A stretch of DNA of 64,000 nucleotides from Bog-473 sp963783245. GTDB lineage: Bacteria; Actinomycetota; Acidimicrobiia; Acidimicrobiales; RAAP-2. The DNA lies in NCBI GenBank assembly GCA_963783245.1, contig CAWAMS010000002.1, positions 1,364,001 through 1,428,000 on the forward strand, written 5' to 3'. The position numbers and the translations under genes were made by a program. The notes beneath the pieces were generated by a model, which was not told the origin of the DNA, did not search any database, and saw only the letters and a program-made list of their open reading frames with translations. Positions 46,054 to 54,647 of the stretch are shown in pieces (the first letter of the stretch is position 1; each line of letters opens with the position of its first letter).

Positions 46054-46188
46054 CCCTTCACACCTACCCTCCCCCTCGTCGTCACGGCGTGGTCGGCGGT
46101 GACAGTATCGGCCGCATCCTGGTGTCGCAACGAGTGTTCCGAGCATGGTGTCTCGGGTGGCCCTTGGCCGGAACCCAGGTCAGGCGAA

Positions 46189-46254
46189 GGCCGAAGAACG
46201 GCCGAAGAACGGCCAAAGCACGGCGGAAGAACGGCCGAAGAACGGCCGAAGAAC
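46189..46254. repeat. 11-bp tandem repeat GGCCGAAGAAC
   Basis: Six copies of an 11-bp unit (two with base changes) in the intergenic region between the oxidoreductase and the next plus-strand gene. Confidence 0.9.
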
Positions 46255-46305
46255 GGAGGGTGGCCGGACTCCCTACGATGGGACCCGGCCGTGCGCGGCG
46301 AGTTC

Positions 46306-46343
46306 CCGGATCACCCTGAGGATCCGGATCACCCTGAGGATCG
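46306..46343. repeat. 18-bp direct repeat before a start codon
   Basis: GGATCACCCTGAGGATCC occurs twice in tandem; the second copy runs into the GAGGAG ribosome binding site of the gene at 46355. Confidence 0.75.
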
Positions 46344-46354
46344 AGGAGATGGCA

Positions 46355-46630
46355 ATGGCAGACCACGTTGGATTGGACGGACACCACAAGGCGACGGTGG
46401 AGAAGATCTTCAGCCACCCCGTGAGTCACAACATCCAGTGGCACGATGTCCTCTCCCTCCTCCAGGGCGTCGCGACCGTGACCGAGGAGCACGACGGCCG
46501 TTACAAGGTCACCCTCGGGACCGAGACGCAGATCTTCGATGTCCCCCGTCACCACGACATCAACGAGCAGCAGGTCGTGGATCTGCGCCGGATGCTCAAG
46601 GGTGCAGGGATCACACCACAGGCAAGCTAG
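46355..46630 (+). CDS. Conserved small actinobacterial protein
   Basis: A 91-residue protein: HHKATVEKIFSHPVSHNIQWHDVLSLLQ, then a strand-rich YKVTLGTETQIFD and PRHHDINEQQVVDLRRMLKGAGI. The pattern is like the small double-stranded-RNA-binding-type fold of HicA proteins, but no HicB partner follows, so a toxin role is not supported. ATG 46355 lies 6 nt after GAGGAG; an ATG at 46349 is a possible alternative. Confidence 0.65.
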   Translation: MADHVGLDGHHKATVEKIFSHPVSHNIQWHDVLSLLQGVATVTEEHDGRYKVTLGTETQIFDVPRHHDINEQQVVDLRRMLKGAGITPQAS

Positions 46631-46735
46631 CGAAAGGCCGCGAACCCGTGCACCACGAATGTGGGTCTCGCCCGCCATGGAGCCGGTACGGTGAGGGTGC
46701 ATGACTGCTTCGGTGATCGACCCCCGGGATGTGCG

Positions 46736-47248
46736 ATGAAGGACTCGTCAGCTTCGGCCATCGACGTCGTCATCGAGATCCCGACCGGTAGCCGCAACAA
46801 GTACGAGTACGACCACGAGAACCACGTCATCCGTCTGGACCGCCGCCTCTTTACCGCCACGGCCTATCCGGCGGACTACGGCTTCGTGCCCGACACCCTG
46901 TCCAAGGACGGCGATCCGCTCGATGCGCTCGTCCTCGTCGCGGACCCGACATTTCCCGGCTGTGTCGTACGCGCCCGCATTCTGGGGGTCTTCTTCATGC
47001 GCGACGAAGCCGGGCTCGACGCCAAGCTGCTGACGGTCCTCGAACACGACCCCCAATGGGACGAAGCCGACGATATCGACGACTTGCCACGGCATCTGCT
47101 CAACGAGATCGAGCACTTCTTCAGCATCTACAAGGATTTGGAGCCCGAAAAGCACACCGAGGTCATGGGTTTCGAGGACCGCTCAGCCGCCCTCAGGGAA
47201 CTGGAGGCCTGCCAGGAGGCCTTCCGGGTCCATGCGAACGGGCAGTGA
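46736..47248 (+). CDS. ppa: Inorganic pyrophosphatase
   Basis: Family I soluble pyrophosphatase (170 aa), hydrolysing diphosphate to phosphate and pulling biosynthetic reactions forward. Active-site segments: IEIPTGSRNKYEYD (Lys, Glu), AYPADYGFVPDT, and the metal-binding DGDPLDALVL, the family signature D-x-D-P-x-D. The late YKDLEPEKHTEV matches the phosphate-binding Tyr/Lys block. ATG 46736 is preferred over an upstream in-frame start that has no RBS. It is transcribed alone. Confidence 0.95.
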   Translation: MKDSSASAIDVVIEIPTGSRNKYEYDHENHVIRLDRRLFTATAYPADYGFVPDTLSKDGDPLDALVLVADPTFPGCVVRARILGVFFMRDEAGLDAKLLTVLEHDPQWDEADDIDDLPRHLLNEIEHFFSIYKDLEPEKHTEVMGFEDRSAALRELEACQEAFRVHANGQ

Positions 47249-47298
47249 CGAAGGAGCCCCTAGAACTCGGACGACGACGGCCCCACGACAGCGCAGTG

Positions 47299-48969
47299 TC
47301 AGGAGCCGCTGCCGCTGCTCCCCGGGTTGGTGAAACCCCCGGCCCCGAACGGACTGGTCTGGTTGCCCTGCACCTGTGACTCCTGCTGTTGTGCTTGGGC
47401 CTGTGACCCCAGGGTGACCGTCGTGGTGCGCCTGCTGTTGCCCACGTAGTAGGTGATCTGGATCTTTTGGCCGGCGTTCGCCTTTTGGATCATGTTCTCC
47501 AGGGCGACGGCCGAGTTCACGGCTGTGCCGTCGATGCTGACGATCACGTCACCCTGGACGAGGCCCGCCTTGGCCGCAGGCGAACCGGCGATCACGTTGA
47601 GCACGACGACGCCCGAGGTCGGGGTGAACCCGTACTGCTGGCGCAGGGCGGGGGTCAAGGTGGTGATGTCCACGCCGAGATAGCCACCCTGGTTGGTGGG
47701 CGATCCCCCCTTTTCGAGTTGGGGCAGGAGCGCTTCGACCTCGTCGGCCGGTATGGCGAACCCGATGTTCTGGGCGTTGGTGCCGTCCTCCGAACTACCC
47801 GCGACGGCGGTGTTCATCCCGATGACCTGTCCCGAGGTGTCGATGAGCGGTCCCCCCGAGTTTCCCGGGTTGATCGCCGCGTCGGTCTGGATCAGGTTCT
47901 GCAGGTTCTCCGTGGCCGTCCCCTCGCCGCCGGCGCTGACCGACCGGCCGAGGGCGGAGACGATTCCCTGGGTGACCGTCGGCGTCCCTGCCGCCAGTCC
48001 CAGCGCGTTGCCGATGGCGACGACAGCATCGCCGACGACCGCCTTGGACGAGCTGCCGAAGGTGACGGTCGGCAAGTTCGGCTCAGGATCGTTGATCTTG
48101 AGGAGCGCCACGTCCTGCTGCGCGTTGTAGCCCACCAGTGTGGCCGGATCGTCCTTCTTCTGCCCGTATTCGGTCACGGTGATGCTGCCCGTCTCACCAC
48201 CCTGGGTGAACAGTTCGATCACGTGGTTGTTGGTGATCACCTCTCCAGTGGACGTGATGATCATCCCGGTGCCCTCGTCCTCGTTGCCATGTGACTTGAC
48301 GTCGATGGAGACAACGGCGGGAATCACTTTCTTGACCAGCTCGGGAATGGTGACGTTCCCGCTCAGGACGGCCGCACCGGGATCGGAGGTTCCCTCGTGA
48401 ATGGTGACACTGTCGTTGTTGCCGTTGTCGGCCAGCGCGGTCACGCCGGCACCGACGCCGGCGCCGATGAGGGCTGCGACCACGGCGACGCCGACCCAGG
48501 AGCGGCGATTGCCCGAACCCGAGGGTGCGGGACGGGGGGCCGGCGGCAGGAGGAGCGGCGGTGCGGGTGTCTCTGCCGTGAGGGGGCCGGGCGTGACGGG
48601 GCCGGATGTGCGACCGGGGTCGGTCGGGTCGGAGTCCCCAGCCGCCTCCGGGGAGCCCGGCGTGGTCGAGGCGGCCGACGCTGCGCCACCGGCACCGATA
48701 CCGCCACCGGCACCGGCACCGGCACCGGCTGCTGCTGGGGCACCCCCCGGGGCGGTGGCTTCGTTGACGGGAGGGAGAGGCCACACGGGCGTGGCGGGCG
48801 GGGGCGACGACCAGCCCAGGGGCGGCTCGGCGGGCGGAGCCACCGGCGGAGCCAGGCCCGGAGGCTGCTCGGGGAAGGGGTTGCTCCTGGTTGTGGCGTC
48901 AGCGGGCTCCGCCGGGGTGCCTGCCTCTGCGGCGGGCGGACCCTCGGTCGGTTCAGTGTCGTCTGTCAT
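47299..48969 (-). CDS. HtrA/DegP-like S1C serine protease with PDZ domain
   Basis: A 556-residue envelope protease. Residues 1-155 are Pro/Ala/Gly-rich and cytoplasmic, one membrane helix is at about 157-180, the trypsin-like domain spans about 205-395 with H249 (NNHVI), D286 (QQDVALL) and S371 (GNSGGPL), and a PDZ domain follows (GYLGVDI, GVVVLNVIAGSPAAKAGLVQGDVIVSIDG). A Gln/Ser/Gly-rich tail ends the protein. ATG 48969 follows AGGAG. Similar to mycobacterial PepD/HtrA, which act in extracytoplasmic protein quality control. Confidence 0.93.
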   Translation of the reverse strand: MTDDTEPTEGPPAAEAGTPAEPADATTRSNPFPEQPPGLAPPVAPPAEPPLGWSSPPPATPVWPLPPVNEATAPGGAPAAAGAGAGAGGGIGAGGAASAASTTPGSPEAAGDSDPTDPGRTSGPVTPGPLTAETPAPPLLLPPAPRPAPSGSGNRRSWVGVAVVAALIGAGVGAGVTALADNGNNDSVTIHEGTSDPGAAVLSGNVTIPELVKKVIPAVVSIDVKSHGNEDEGTGMIITSTGEVITNNHVIELFTQGGETGSITVTEYGQKKDDPATLVGYNAQQDVALLKINDPEPNLPTVTFGSSSKAVVGDAVVAIGNALGLAAGTPTVTQGIVSALGRSVSAGGEGTATENLQNLIQTDAAINPGNSGGPLIDTSGQVIGMNTAVAGSSEDGTNAQNIGFAIPADEVEALLPQLEKGGSPTNQGGYLGVDITTLTPALRQQYGFTPTSGVVVLNVIAGSPAAKAGLVQGDVIVSIDGTAVNSAVALENMIQKANAGQKIQITYYVGNSRRTTTVTLGSQAQAQQQESQVQGNQTSPFGAGGFTNPGSSGSGS

Positions 48970-49141
48970 TGGGGATTCTCCTGAGAACGGACGAGGTCCG
49001 CCGCGCCGACCTCCCAGGCGGCAAACAACGGTGCACGCGTGGATATGGAGCCATGTTAAGGGAGGAGACGAGGAGTACGACCTCGCCCTGCGATGGCGCC
49101 TGCACCGGGTGGGTCGCTCAGCGCGGTAGCGTGTCCGCCGC

Positions 49142-50470
49142 ATGTCACGCCGAATAGATATTGAGTTGACGAGCAAGAGCAGCGACGGGTCATGGACATG
49201 GCGCGCCGCTGGCGCGCGGCAACCCAAGGGCGTGGTCGAAGCGTCGTTGGTGCCCGCGAGCCAGGAAGTCGGCTCGGTCCTCCGGGCCGAAGTCGAAACC
49301 GGGCTCGAAGGCATCGAGGTGATCTCGCTCAGTGAGGTAAAGCCCACACGGTCGCCCGAAAAGGCCGGCCGCATCGAGGTCGTGGGCACGCCCAAGCGGG
49401 CGCCCGACGTCTCCGTCATTCTGGCCCCGGGCTCAGGGAAGCGCAGCCGTCGACGTGACGAAGATGGCGACGACAGAGAGGACCGCAGGCCGAGCCGAGG
49501 CGGAGCTCGTGGCGATCGTCCGAGTGGCGGCAGTGGCGGCCCCGGCGGAAGCGGTGGCCCGGGCGGCCCCGGCGGCGGAAGTGGACCCGGTGATCGTCAG
49601 AGCGGCGGGCGCAGCGGCCCCGGCGGGAGCAGCGGCCCCCGTCGACCCGGCACTCGACGCCCCGGAGAGGGCGACGGGCGCGCGGCGCGCGGCGAGCGAC
49701 CGGTCGCACCCACCTCGACCGTGCACCGCAACGCCATGTTGGCCGCGCTCCGTCCTGAGCAGATTCCCGTGGCCGAGCAGTTGCTGCGCGGCGGCCTGCC
49801 CGCAGTACGCCAGGCCATCGACGCCCAGAACTCAGCGGCGAAGGTCTCCGGACGGCCCCCCGCGTCAACCGACGCGCTGTTGGCCATGGCCGATGAGTTG
49901 CTGCCCGTGGTCAAGCTGGCCGATTGGAAGGACCGAGCCACTGCGGCGCAGCTGGCCGGGAAGGATTTCCGGTTGCGCGAATTGCGCGCCGTCGTCGCCG
50001 CGTCGCGCACCGTGATTCTCGACGAGGACGGGCGCGCGCTGGCCAAGTCCCTGCAGGAGTCACTCGAGAAGCGCGTCACGGCCCTGCGGGACGAATGGCT
50101 GGCCCGCATCACCAACGCCATTAAGGACGGGCGCATTCAGCAGGCGCTGGAGGCCTCCATCCGGCCGCCTGAGCCCGGCACCCGTTGCCCGGCAGATCTC
50201 GCCGTGCAGCTGGCCTCAGCCGCCGGAGAAGCGATGACGGCCGACCTGCCACCCGAAGAGTGGATGAAGATGCTCGACGCGGTGGTCCTGTCACCTGTGC
50301 GTCGCACGGTCAAGCCGGCGGGGATACCGGCAGACGAGGTGGCACGCCAGGCGGCCCGGCACGCAGCGGGGTCAGTTCCCGCGTTGGCGAAGCTGCTCGG
50401 CCTGCGGATCCCACCTCCTCCCCCCCGCCGCCTGGTCACCGAGCACCGGCTCAGCTCAGCGGGCGGTTAA
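49142..50470 (+). CDS. Conserved Gly/Arg-rich-linker protein, function unknown
   Basis: A 442-residue protein in three parts: a small beta-rich N-terminal domain (IDIELTSKSSDGSWTWRAAGA, GVVEASLVPASQEVGSVLRAEVE; possibly OB-like), a disordered basic linker (about 100-195) full of GGSGGPGG and RRPG, and a helical C-terminal domain (about 200-430, with HRNAMLAALRPEQIPVAEQLLRGG). The arrangement recalls nucleic-acid-associated proteins, but no established domain is recognised. Its 3' end overlaps the convergent GNAT gene by 20 nt. Confidence 0.7.
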   Translation: MSRRIDIELTSKSSDGSWTWRAAGARQPKGVVEASLVPASQEVGSVLRAEVETGLEGIEVISLSEVKPTRSPEKAGRIEVVGTPKRAPDVSVILAPGSGKRSRRRDEDGDDREDRRPSRGGARGDRPSGGSGGPGGSGGPGGPGGGSGPGDRQSGGRSGPGGSSGPRRPGTRRPGEGDGRAARGERPVAPTSTVHRNAMLAALRPEQIPVAEQLLRGGLPAVRQAIDAQNSAAKVSGRPPASTDALLAMADELLPVVKLADWKDRATAAQLAGKDFRLRELRAVVAASRTVILDEDGRALAKSLQESLEKRVTALRDEWLARITNAIKDGRIQQALEASIRPPEPGTRCPADLAVQLASAAGEAMTADLPPEEWMKMLDAVVLSPVRRTVKPAGIPADEVARQAARHAAGSVPALAKLLGLRIPPPPPRRLVTEHRLSSAGG

Positions 50471-50940
50471 GGACAAGCAGTCGGGCCGTGAACCCGGACG
50501 CCTCCAGCCTTTGCTTGGAGAGCCGGTCACCGGGGAGTGCCAGTGCGTCGATGTCGCGCGCAACCCTTCTGCGTGCACCACGCGACCATGGATTCCATCA
50601 ATGCCGTGCCGACGCCAACCCCGCGCGCCCCTTCTTCGACATAACAACATTCGATGCGCCCACTGCGCACCGCGGATCCGTGGCGGTTGAATGTGATGGC
50701 GGCAGCGAGGCCGACGACAACGTGGTGGAACTCGCCGACGTAGAGCGTTGCGGTGTCGGTGTCGGTGCCGGCGTTGCCGTCGGTGTCGGTGTTGAGCCAG
50801 CGAGCCAGAAGCTCATCGTGGCTGACGTCGCCCCGCAACGTGGCGCCACCGCGCATGGCGTCCACATCGGACATGGCACGGGTCAGCAGCGCGACACAGG
50901 CCGCCCTATCGTCCTCACGTGCGGGGCGCGTCGTTTCCAC
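50451..50940 (-). CDS. GNAT-family N-acetyltransferase (apparent frameshift)
   Basis: Small GNAT protein: RPAREDDRAACVALLTRAM at the N-terminus, LYVGEFHHVVVGLAAAITF and the acetyl-CoA loop EEGARGVGVGTALMESMVAW. The frame changes at about 50575 in a GCGCGCG string; skipping one base gives DIDALALPGDRLSKQRLEASGFTARLLVL, the normal GNAT end, with TGA at 50451-50453. Corrected length is about 162 aa. GTG start at 50940. Acceptor unknown. Confidence 0.82.
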
Positions 50941-50964
50941 GGCGGCTCTTTTGCCCGACTCGCC

Positions 50965-51787
50965 CTACTCGACGGGTCGATCGGGCTCCGGAGCCTGAGC
51001 TGCGGGCGGTGGCGATGCGGGTGTGGGAGTCGTTCCCGGAATCGCTGCGTTCCGGCGTGACGATTCCCGGTGTGTCCGTCTGCCGGTGGTGTGTGCCCTC
51101 GGCTGCGTTGCCCTCGGCTGCGCGCCGCCCTCGTCTGCGCCGCCTCTCGGGAGGGGCTTCATTCGGTGGCGCCGCCCCGTCAGCCCCTCGTCAGCCGCCT
51201 CGTCGACAGCCTCGCCGGTCGCCTCGATCGTTGCAAGAATCTGATGGGCGCGGTTGAGGATGGTGTGGCGGTTGCGGTGAGACGCCTCATAGCGCTGGAG
51301 GGCGGTCAGCTCGTCCGGTCCGAGGCTTTCGAGCCGTCGCACCACCTGGGAGGCGGAGAGGGTGTCGTAGCCAGCGAGGGCGCCCTCGACGATGACGCCG
51401 TCCGCCGGGTCGGCGTGCGGCCTGGGTGACAGCCCCGGACGTGCAGACGGTGCTGTGGTGGCCCCCGAAGGGCTCTGCGTCGCACCGGTCTGCGTCGAGC
51501 CTGACGCCGCCCTCCGTCTCGTCGGATGCCGCGAGGTGGAGCAGTTTGCTCAACCGGTTGACGAACTGGCGCTGGCCCTGGGCCACGACGATCCGACCGA
51601 CGACGCGTGCGTTCTGCACGTCGGCTTCGAAACGTTGATGTCCCTTGCCGATCAGGCCGGGGAGATCCTCGGCCACGGTCAATGCGATACCGACGGGCGC
51701 GAAGATCAGAAGATCGAGCGCCCGCTGCAGCGGCGTCGGCTCTTCCTCTACGGCGTCCACGCCGTTGCCATCGTCGGAGTCAGACAC
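50965..51787 (-). CDS. Conserved membrane-associated hypothetical protein (apparent frameshift)
   Basis: Starts at GTG 51787, overlapping the DUF4193 stop by 8 nt. The N-terminal half has an amphipathic or membrane-contact segment (RALDLLIFAPVGIALTVAEDLPGLIGKG); the C-terminal half has RRLESLGPDELTALQRYEASHRNRHTILNRAHQIL and a Pro/Ala/Arg-rich end. The frame changes at about 51430; skipping one base joins VTQA to HADPADGVIVEGALAGYDTLSASQ. Corrected length is about 273 aa. Coupled to DUF4193, suggesting a linked role; no function known. Confidence 0.65.
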
Positions 51788-52307
51788 AGTCCCGGCAGAG
51801 CATCTTCTTCTTGTCGGCAAGCTGGCTCGGGTGTTTGACCAGGAAGCAGGAGCGGCAGACGAACTCGTCGGGCTGCTTGGGCAGCACGCGCTCGTTGCCT
51901 TCGGTGCGGTCCTCCTGATCCGTTGCCTCGTCGTCCTCGGGCTCGTCCTCGACGACGAGGCGTTCCTTCAGAATGACGTCGAGACTTGCCTCAACATCTT
52001 CGTCCTCGGGCTCTTCCTCTTCTTCCTCGTCGTCAGCCTCGCCGGAACGTTCCACCACCGCAGCGGGGGCCGCCGTGAGGATTTCGACGACCTCGTCGCC
52101 GACAGCATCCTCATCGTCGTCATCGATCTCGACGATGTCGTCGTCATCGTCGAGGGGGTCGTCGTCGTCCAGGTCGACGAGGGCATCCTCGTCGAGATCG
52201 ACTTCCAGGTCGTCAACCTCTGCGTCGTCATCGACGACGTCATCATCCTCCAGAGCGGAGGCGTCGGGTTCGAGATCTTTCGGCATGTCCTTCTTCTTCG
52301 TCGCCAT
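51780..52307 (-). CDS. DUF4193-family acidic protein
   Basis: A 175-residue protein from ATG 52307 (MATKKKDMPK). The C-terminal end is the DUF4193 signature: RVLPKQPDEFVCRSCFLVKHPSQLA then MLCRDCV, two CxxC pairs forming a small zinc-binding module. The middle is extremely Asp/Glu-rich, longer than in typical DUF4193 proteins of about 100 residues. The family is confined to actinobacteria and has no known function. Confidence 0.82.
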   Translation of the reverse strand: MATKKKDMPKDLEPDASALEDDDVVDDDAEVDDLEVDLDEDALVDLDDDDPLDDDDDIVEIDDDDEDAVGDEVVEILTAAPAAVVERSGEADDEEEEEEPEDEDVEASLDVILKERLVVEDEPEDDEATDQEDRTEGNERVLPKQPDEFVCRSCFLVKHPSQLADKKKMLCRDCV

Positions 52308-52816
52308 GTGCCGCCGGAGCATAGACGGTTCGCAGGTGGGTTCGATCGCATTGTGGTACACCACATCGCCCCAGCTCAAAGAGCCGGAAGCGGGCTAGGC
52401 GGTTGGGCCCTGGGGTCTTTGGCGCCGTCAGGCCTGCTCGATCAGATCCAGCAGGCACGACGTTCTCTACTCAACCCCCAGGGCCAACCTCCGCCTCTCA
52501 CCTCATCACCCTCCGGGGTACAACTGCCGCAAAGGCCGTCAACTCCATATGGGCGTTTGGGACAGGGCCGTACATTACGTGTTGTACCCGAGGTGCCGTC
52601 AAGGGCGATGACCGCCTTCCCACCAGGGACTACGGCGGTTGTTCCTGGTCAGCGACATAGAACAAATTCATGTTTCGCTTTCGTAAAATGACTGATTGCG
52701 AAAGAAATAACTGATTGCCAAATTAGCGATGCCGCGGAGTGCGCCAACGCACGTCAACGTGCGGGGACTGGCGTCAAACTGGTGGCCCACGCGGATCGGC
52801 TGCACCGATCGTCGCC
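52308..52816. other. Intergenic region with an AT-rich island
   Basis: No gene is evident. Within it, 52660-52730 is unusually AT-rich: it contains an inverted repeat CTTTCG (52678-52683) / CGAAAG (52699-52704) and a 9-bp direct repeat ACTGATTGC (52691 and 52710, 19 bp apart). It may be a promoter or protein-binding region for the DUF4193 operon, about 350 bp away, or for an unannotated transcript. Confidence 0.5.
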
Positions 52817-54478
52817 TCAGGGTGTCGACGATTTCTCCGCCCGCCGGCGCTCGGAACGCCGCTCGGATTCGAGCCGTTCCAAGTCGGTCGCACCGTGATC
52901 GACGAAGTTCATGGCGTCGGCCAACGCGTGATGGCCGGCGCGTTCAGCGATGGCTCGATGCATTTGTTGCGCGACCCGTCGGTACGCCGGATGACCTTGG
53001 CTCCCCGACCGGAGCTCGATGAGATGCATCGCCTCGCGCGCATTGCACTGCAGGACGTAACGGATCCGATGGGCCAGCGCGACGGCGTACATCGCTTGCT
53101 CCGGGAAATGGGGCGCCAACGTGCGATAGAGATCCTCGGCGCGATCGATCGCCTCGGTGTAGCCGTCTCCGAGTCCGGCTTCCGCGACGATCTCCGGCAT
53201 GTCGTAGCCGAGATGTATGCCGAGACGTTGCCATTCGATGGTGAGCATCCGGTGCCGTTGCAGATCACGAAACGCGCCGTAGTCGGTGACCAATTCGAAG
53301 CGGTAGTCGGTACGTTCGAAGGCACGGCCCGGTCGATGCCGGCGATTTCGTCGATCTCCCACGTAGGCCGCCAACAGCGCCACGCGCTCGTTGTGGCTGA
53401 GCAGTCGGACGTGTGCCAGGGCGGCCCGCTCGGAACACTGCAGGTGGCTGAAACAGGCCGCAGCAAGGACTTTCTCCTCGCCGTCGGGGTCGAAATCCAG
53501 CAGCGTCACCTCAGGTTCGGCGACGGCCTCGGCCCCGGAGGCACCGTCCGTCCCGGAGACGCCGGCCGACGCCGCCTGATCGGGCCAGAGTCGTTCCACG
53601 ATGCGCGCGGTCGCATCGCGCGTCGACGCCAGGTACGCGGTCCACTCCCCTCCCCGCTCCGCCACGTCGACGCGCTGGAGGAACGAAGGGATCACCTTGC
53701 GCAGTTCGGTCAGCATCATGTCGGCGTAGGTCCGCGCTTCGGGCAGCGGGTGGGCGCGCATGCGCAGCAGCAGTTGTTCGTAGGACTGGCCCGTACCGTA
53801 CAGGCCGATGTTGGACAGCGAGGCGGCGGGAAGCAGGCCGCGCAGGGCGTCGAGCGACTTGGCCCTCACCGCCTGACGGTAGACAAAGTCGCTGTCGCCC
53901 GCCTGTCGGGGGAAGCGTCCGGCCACCCAATCGCGCATCGCGGGCATCAACAGGCCGTACGTGTCGAAGACGCGATCCATGTCGCCGACATAGCGCGTGC
54001 CAAAGGGCGAATTGAGAATCTCGGTGGGCCGGAAATAACGGTAGTGACCGCTGTCGAGCCGGTTGTCGTAGGCGATGTAGCGCGTCGACTGCTCGAGATA
54101 CGACATGAGCCGCCCCCACTCGAGCACTTTGGAGAGCACATTCGACGACTGCTCGCATGCCAGATGCACACCACCGAGTTGCGCCACCGAATCATCGCCG
54201 TATTCGACGAAGACTTTCTCGTAGAGCTGCTCGGCCCGAGCCAGGCCGATGGTCGCATCGAGCGAGATGTCGCCGGAGATGTCCAGATCGCCCACGAACT
54301 CGTCGAGGAACAGCCGCCGCAGGCTCTTGGGCGACCGCGAGTACCGTGCGAAGAGCGCCCCTTTGACCACCTCGGGCAGGTTTACCAGGGCGAAGACAGG
54401 CAGATGGAGATTGGTCACGTAGCGCCGGAGGATGGCTGCTTCGTCGGCGGTGAACTGCTCTTCTACGTACGGGAACAT
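52817..54478 (-). CDS. Tandem ThyX-fold protein (FAD-dependent thymidylate synthase-like)
   Basis: About 553 residues from ATG 54478 (MFPYVEEQFTADE). Two ThyX-like halves: the first has YGDDSVAQLGGVHLACEQSSNVLSKVLEWGRL followed by SYLEQSTRY, the second has FELVTDYGAFRDLQRHRMLTIEWQRLG. Genuine ThyX has one motif RHRxxSxNExSxR per about 230-residue subunit; here RHR is kept only in the C-terminal half with T/E/W changes, and the SYxxQSxRY part only in the first half. Such double proteins are known in several bacterial phyla and are named ThyX by similarity. Thymidylate synthesis is uncertain; the flavin/dUMP fold is likely kept. Confidence 0.75.
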   Translation of the reverse strand: MFPYVEEQFTADEAAILRRYVTNLHLPVFALVNLPEVVKGALFARYSRSPKSLRRLFLDEFVGDLDISGDISLDATIGLARAEQLYEKVFVEYGDDSVAQLGGVHLACEQSSNVLSKVLEWGRLMSYLEQSTRYIAYDNRLDSGHYRYFRPTEILNSPFGTRYVGDMDRVFDTYGLLMPAMRDWVAGRFPRQAGDSDFVYRQAVRAKSLDALRGLLPAASLSNIGLYGTGQSYEQLLLRMRAHPLPEARTYADMMLTELRKVIPSFLQRVDVAERGGEWTAYLASTRDATARIVERLWPDQAASAGVSGTDGASGAEAVAEPEVTLLDFDPDGEEKVLAAACFSHLQCSERAALAHVRLLSHNERVALLAAYVGDRRNRRHRPGRAFERTDYRFELVTDYGAFRDLQRHRMLTIEWQRLGIHLGYDMPEIVAEAGLGDGYTEAIDRAEDLYRTLAPHFPEQAMYAVALAHRIRYVLQCNAREAMHLIELRSGSQGHPAYRRVAQQMHRAIAERAGHHALADAMNFVDHGATDLERLESERRSERRRAEKSSTP

Positions 54479-54591
54479 GCCCGACACACCATAGGACTGA
54501 GGCAAGGCGTTGGTGGCGGATACGCCACCGTGGTTGTCGCTACGTCGCTGATCTCGAAGGCCCCGACGCGGGGCGGGGTCGGCGTGGCACC

Positions 54592-54647
54592 GGGCGTCAG
54601 GGCGTCAGGGCGTCAGGGCGTCAGGGCGTCAGGGCGTCAGGGCGTCG
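54592..54647. repeat. 8-bp tandem repeat GGGCGTCA
   Basis: Six perfect copies and one imperfect copy of GGGCGTCA at the end of helY. The last perfect unit supplies the TGA stop codon of helY (54637-54639). Confidence 0.93.

Noticed and set aside
46355..46630. HicA-type toxin assignment
   Set aside because: Some resemblance in fold pattern, but no HicB antitoxin follows and the typical catalytic His context is not convincing.
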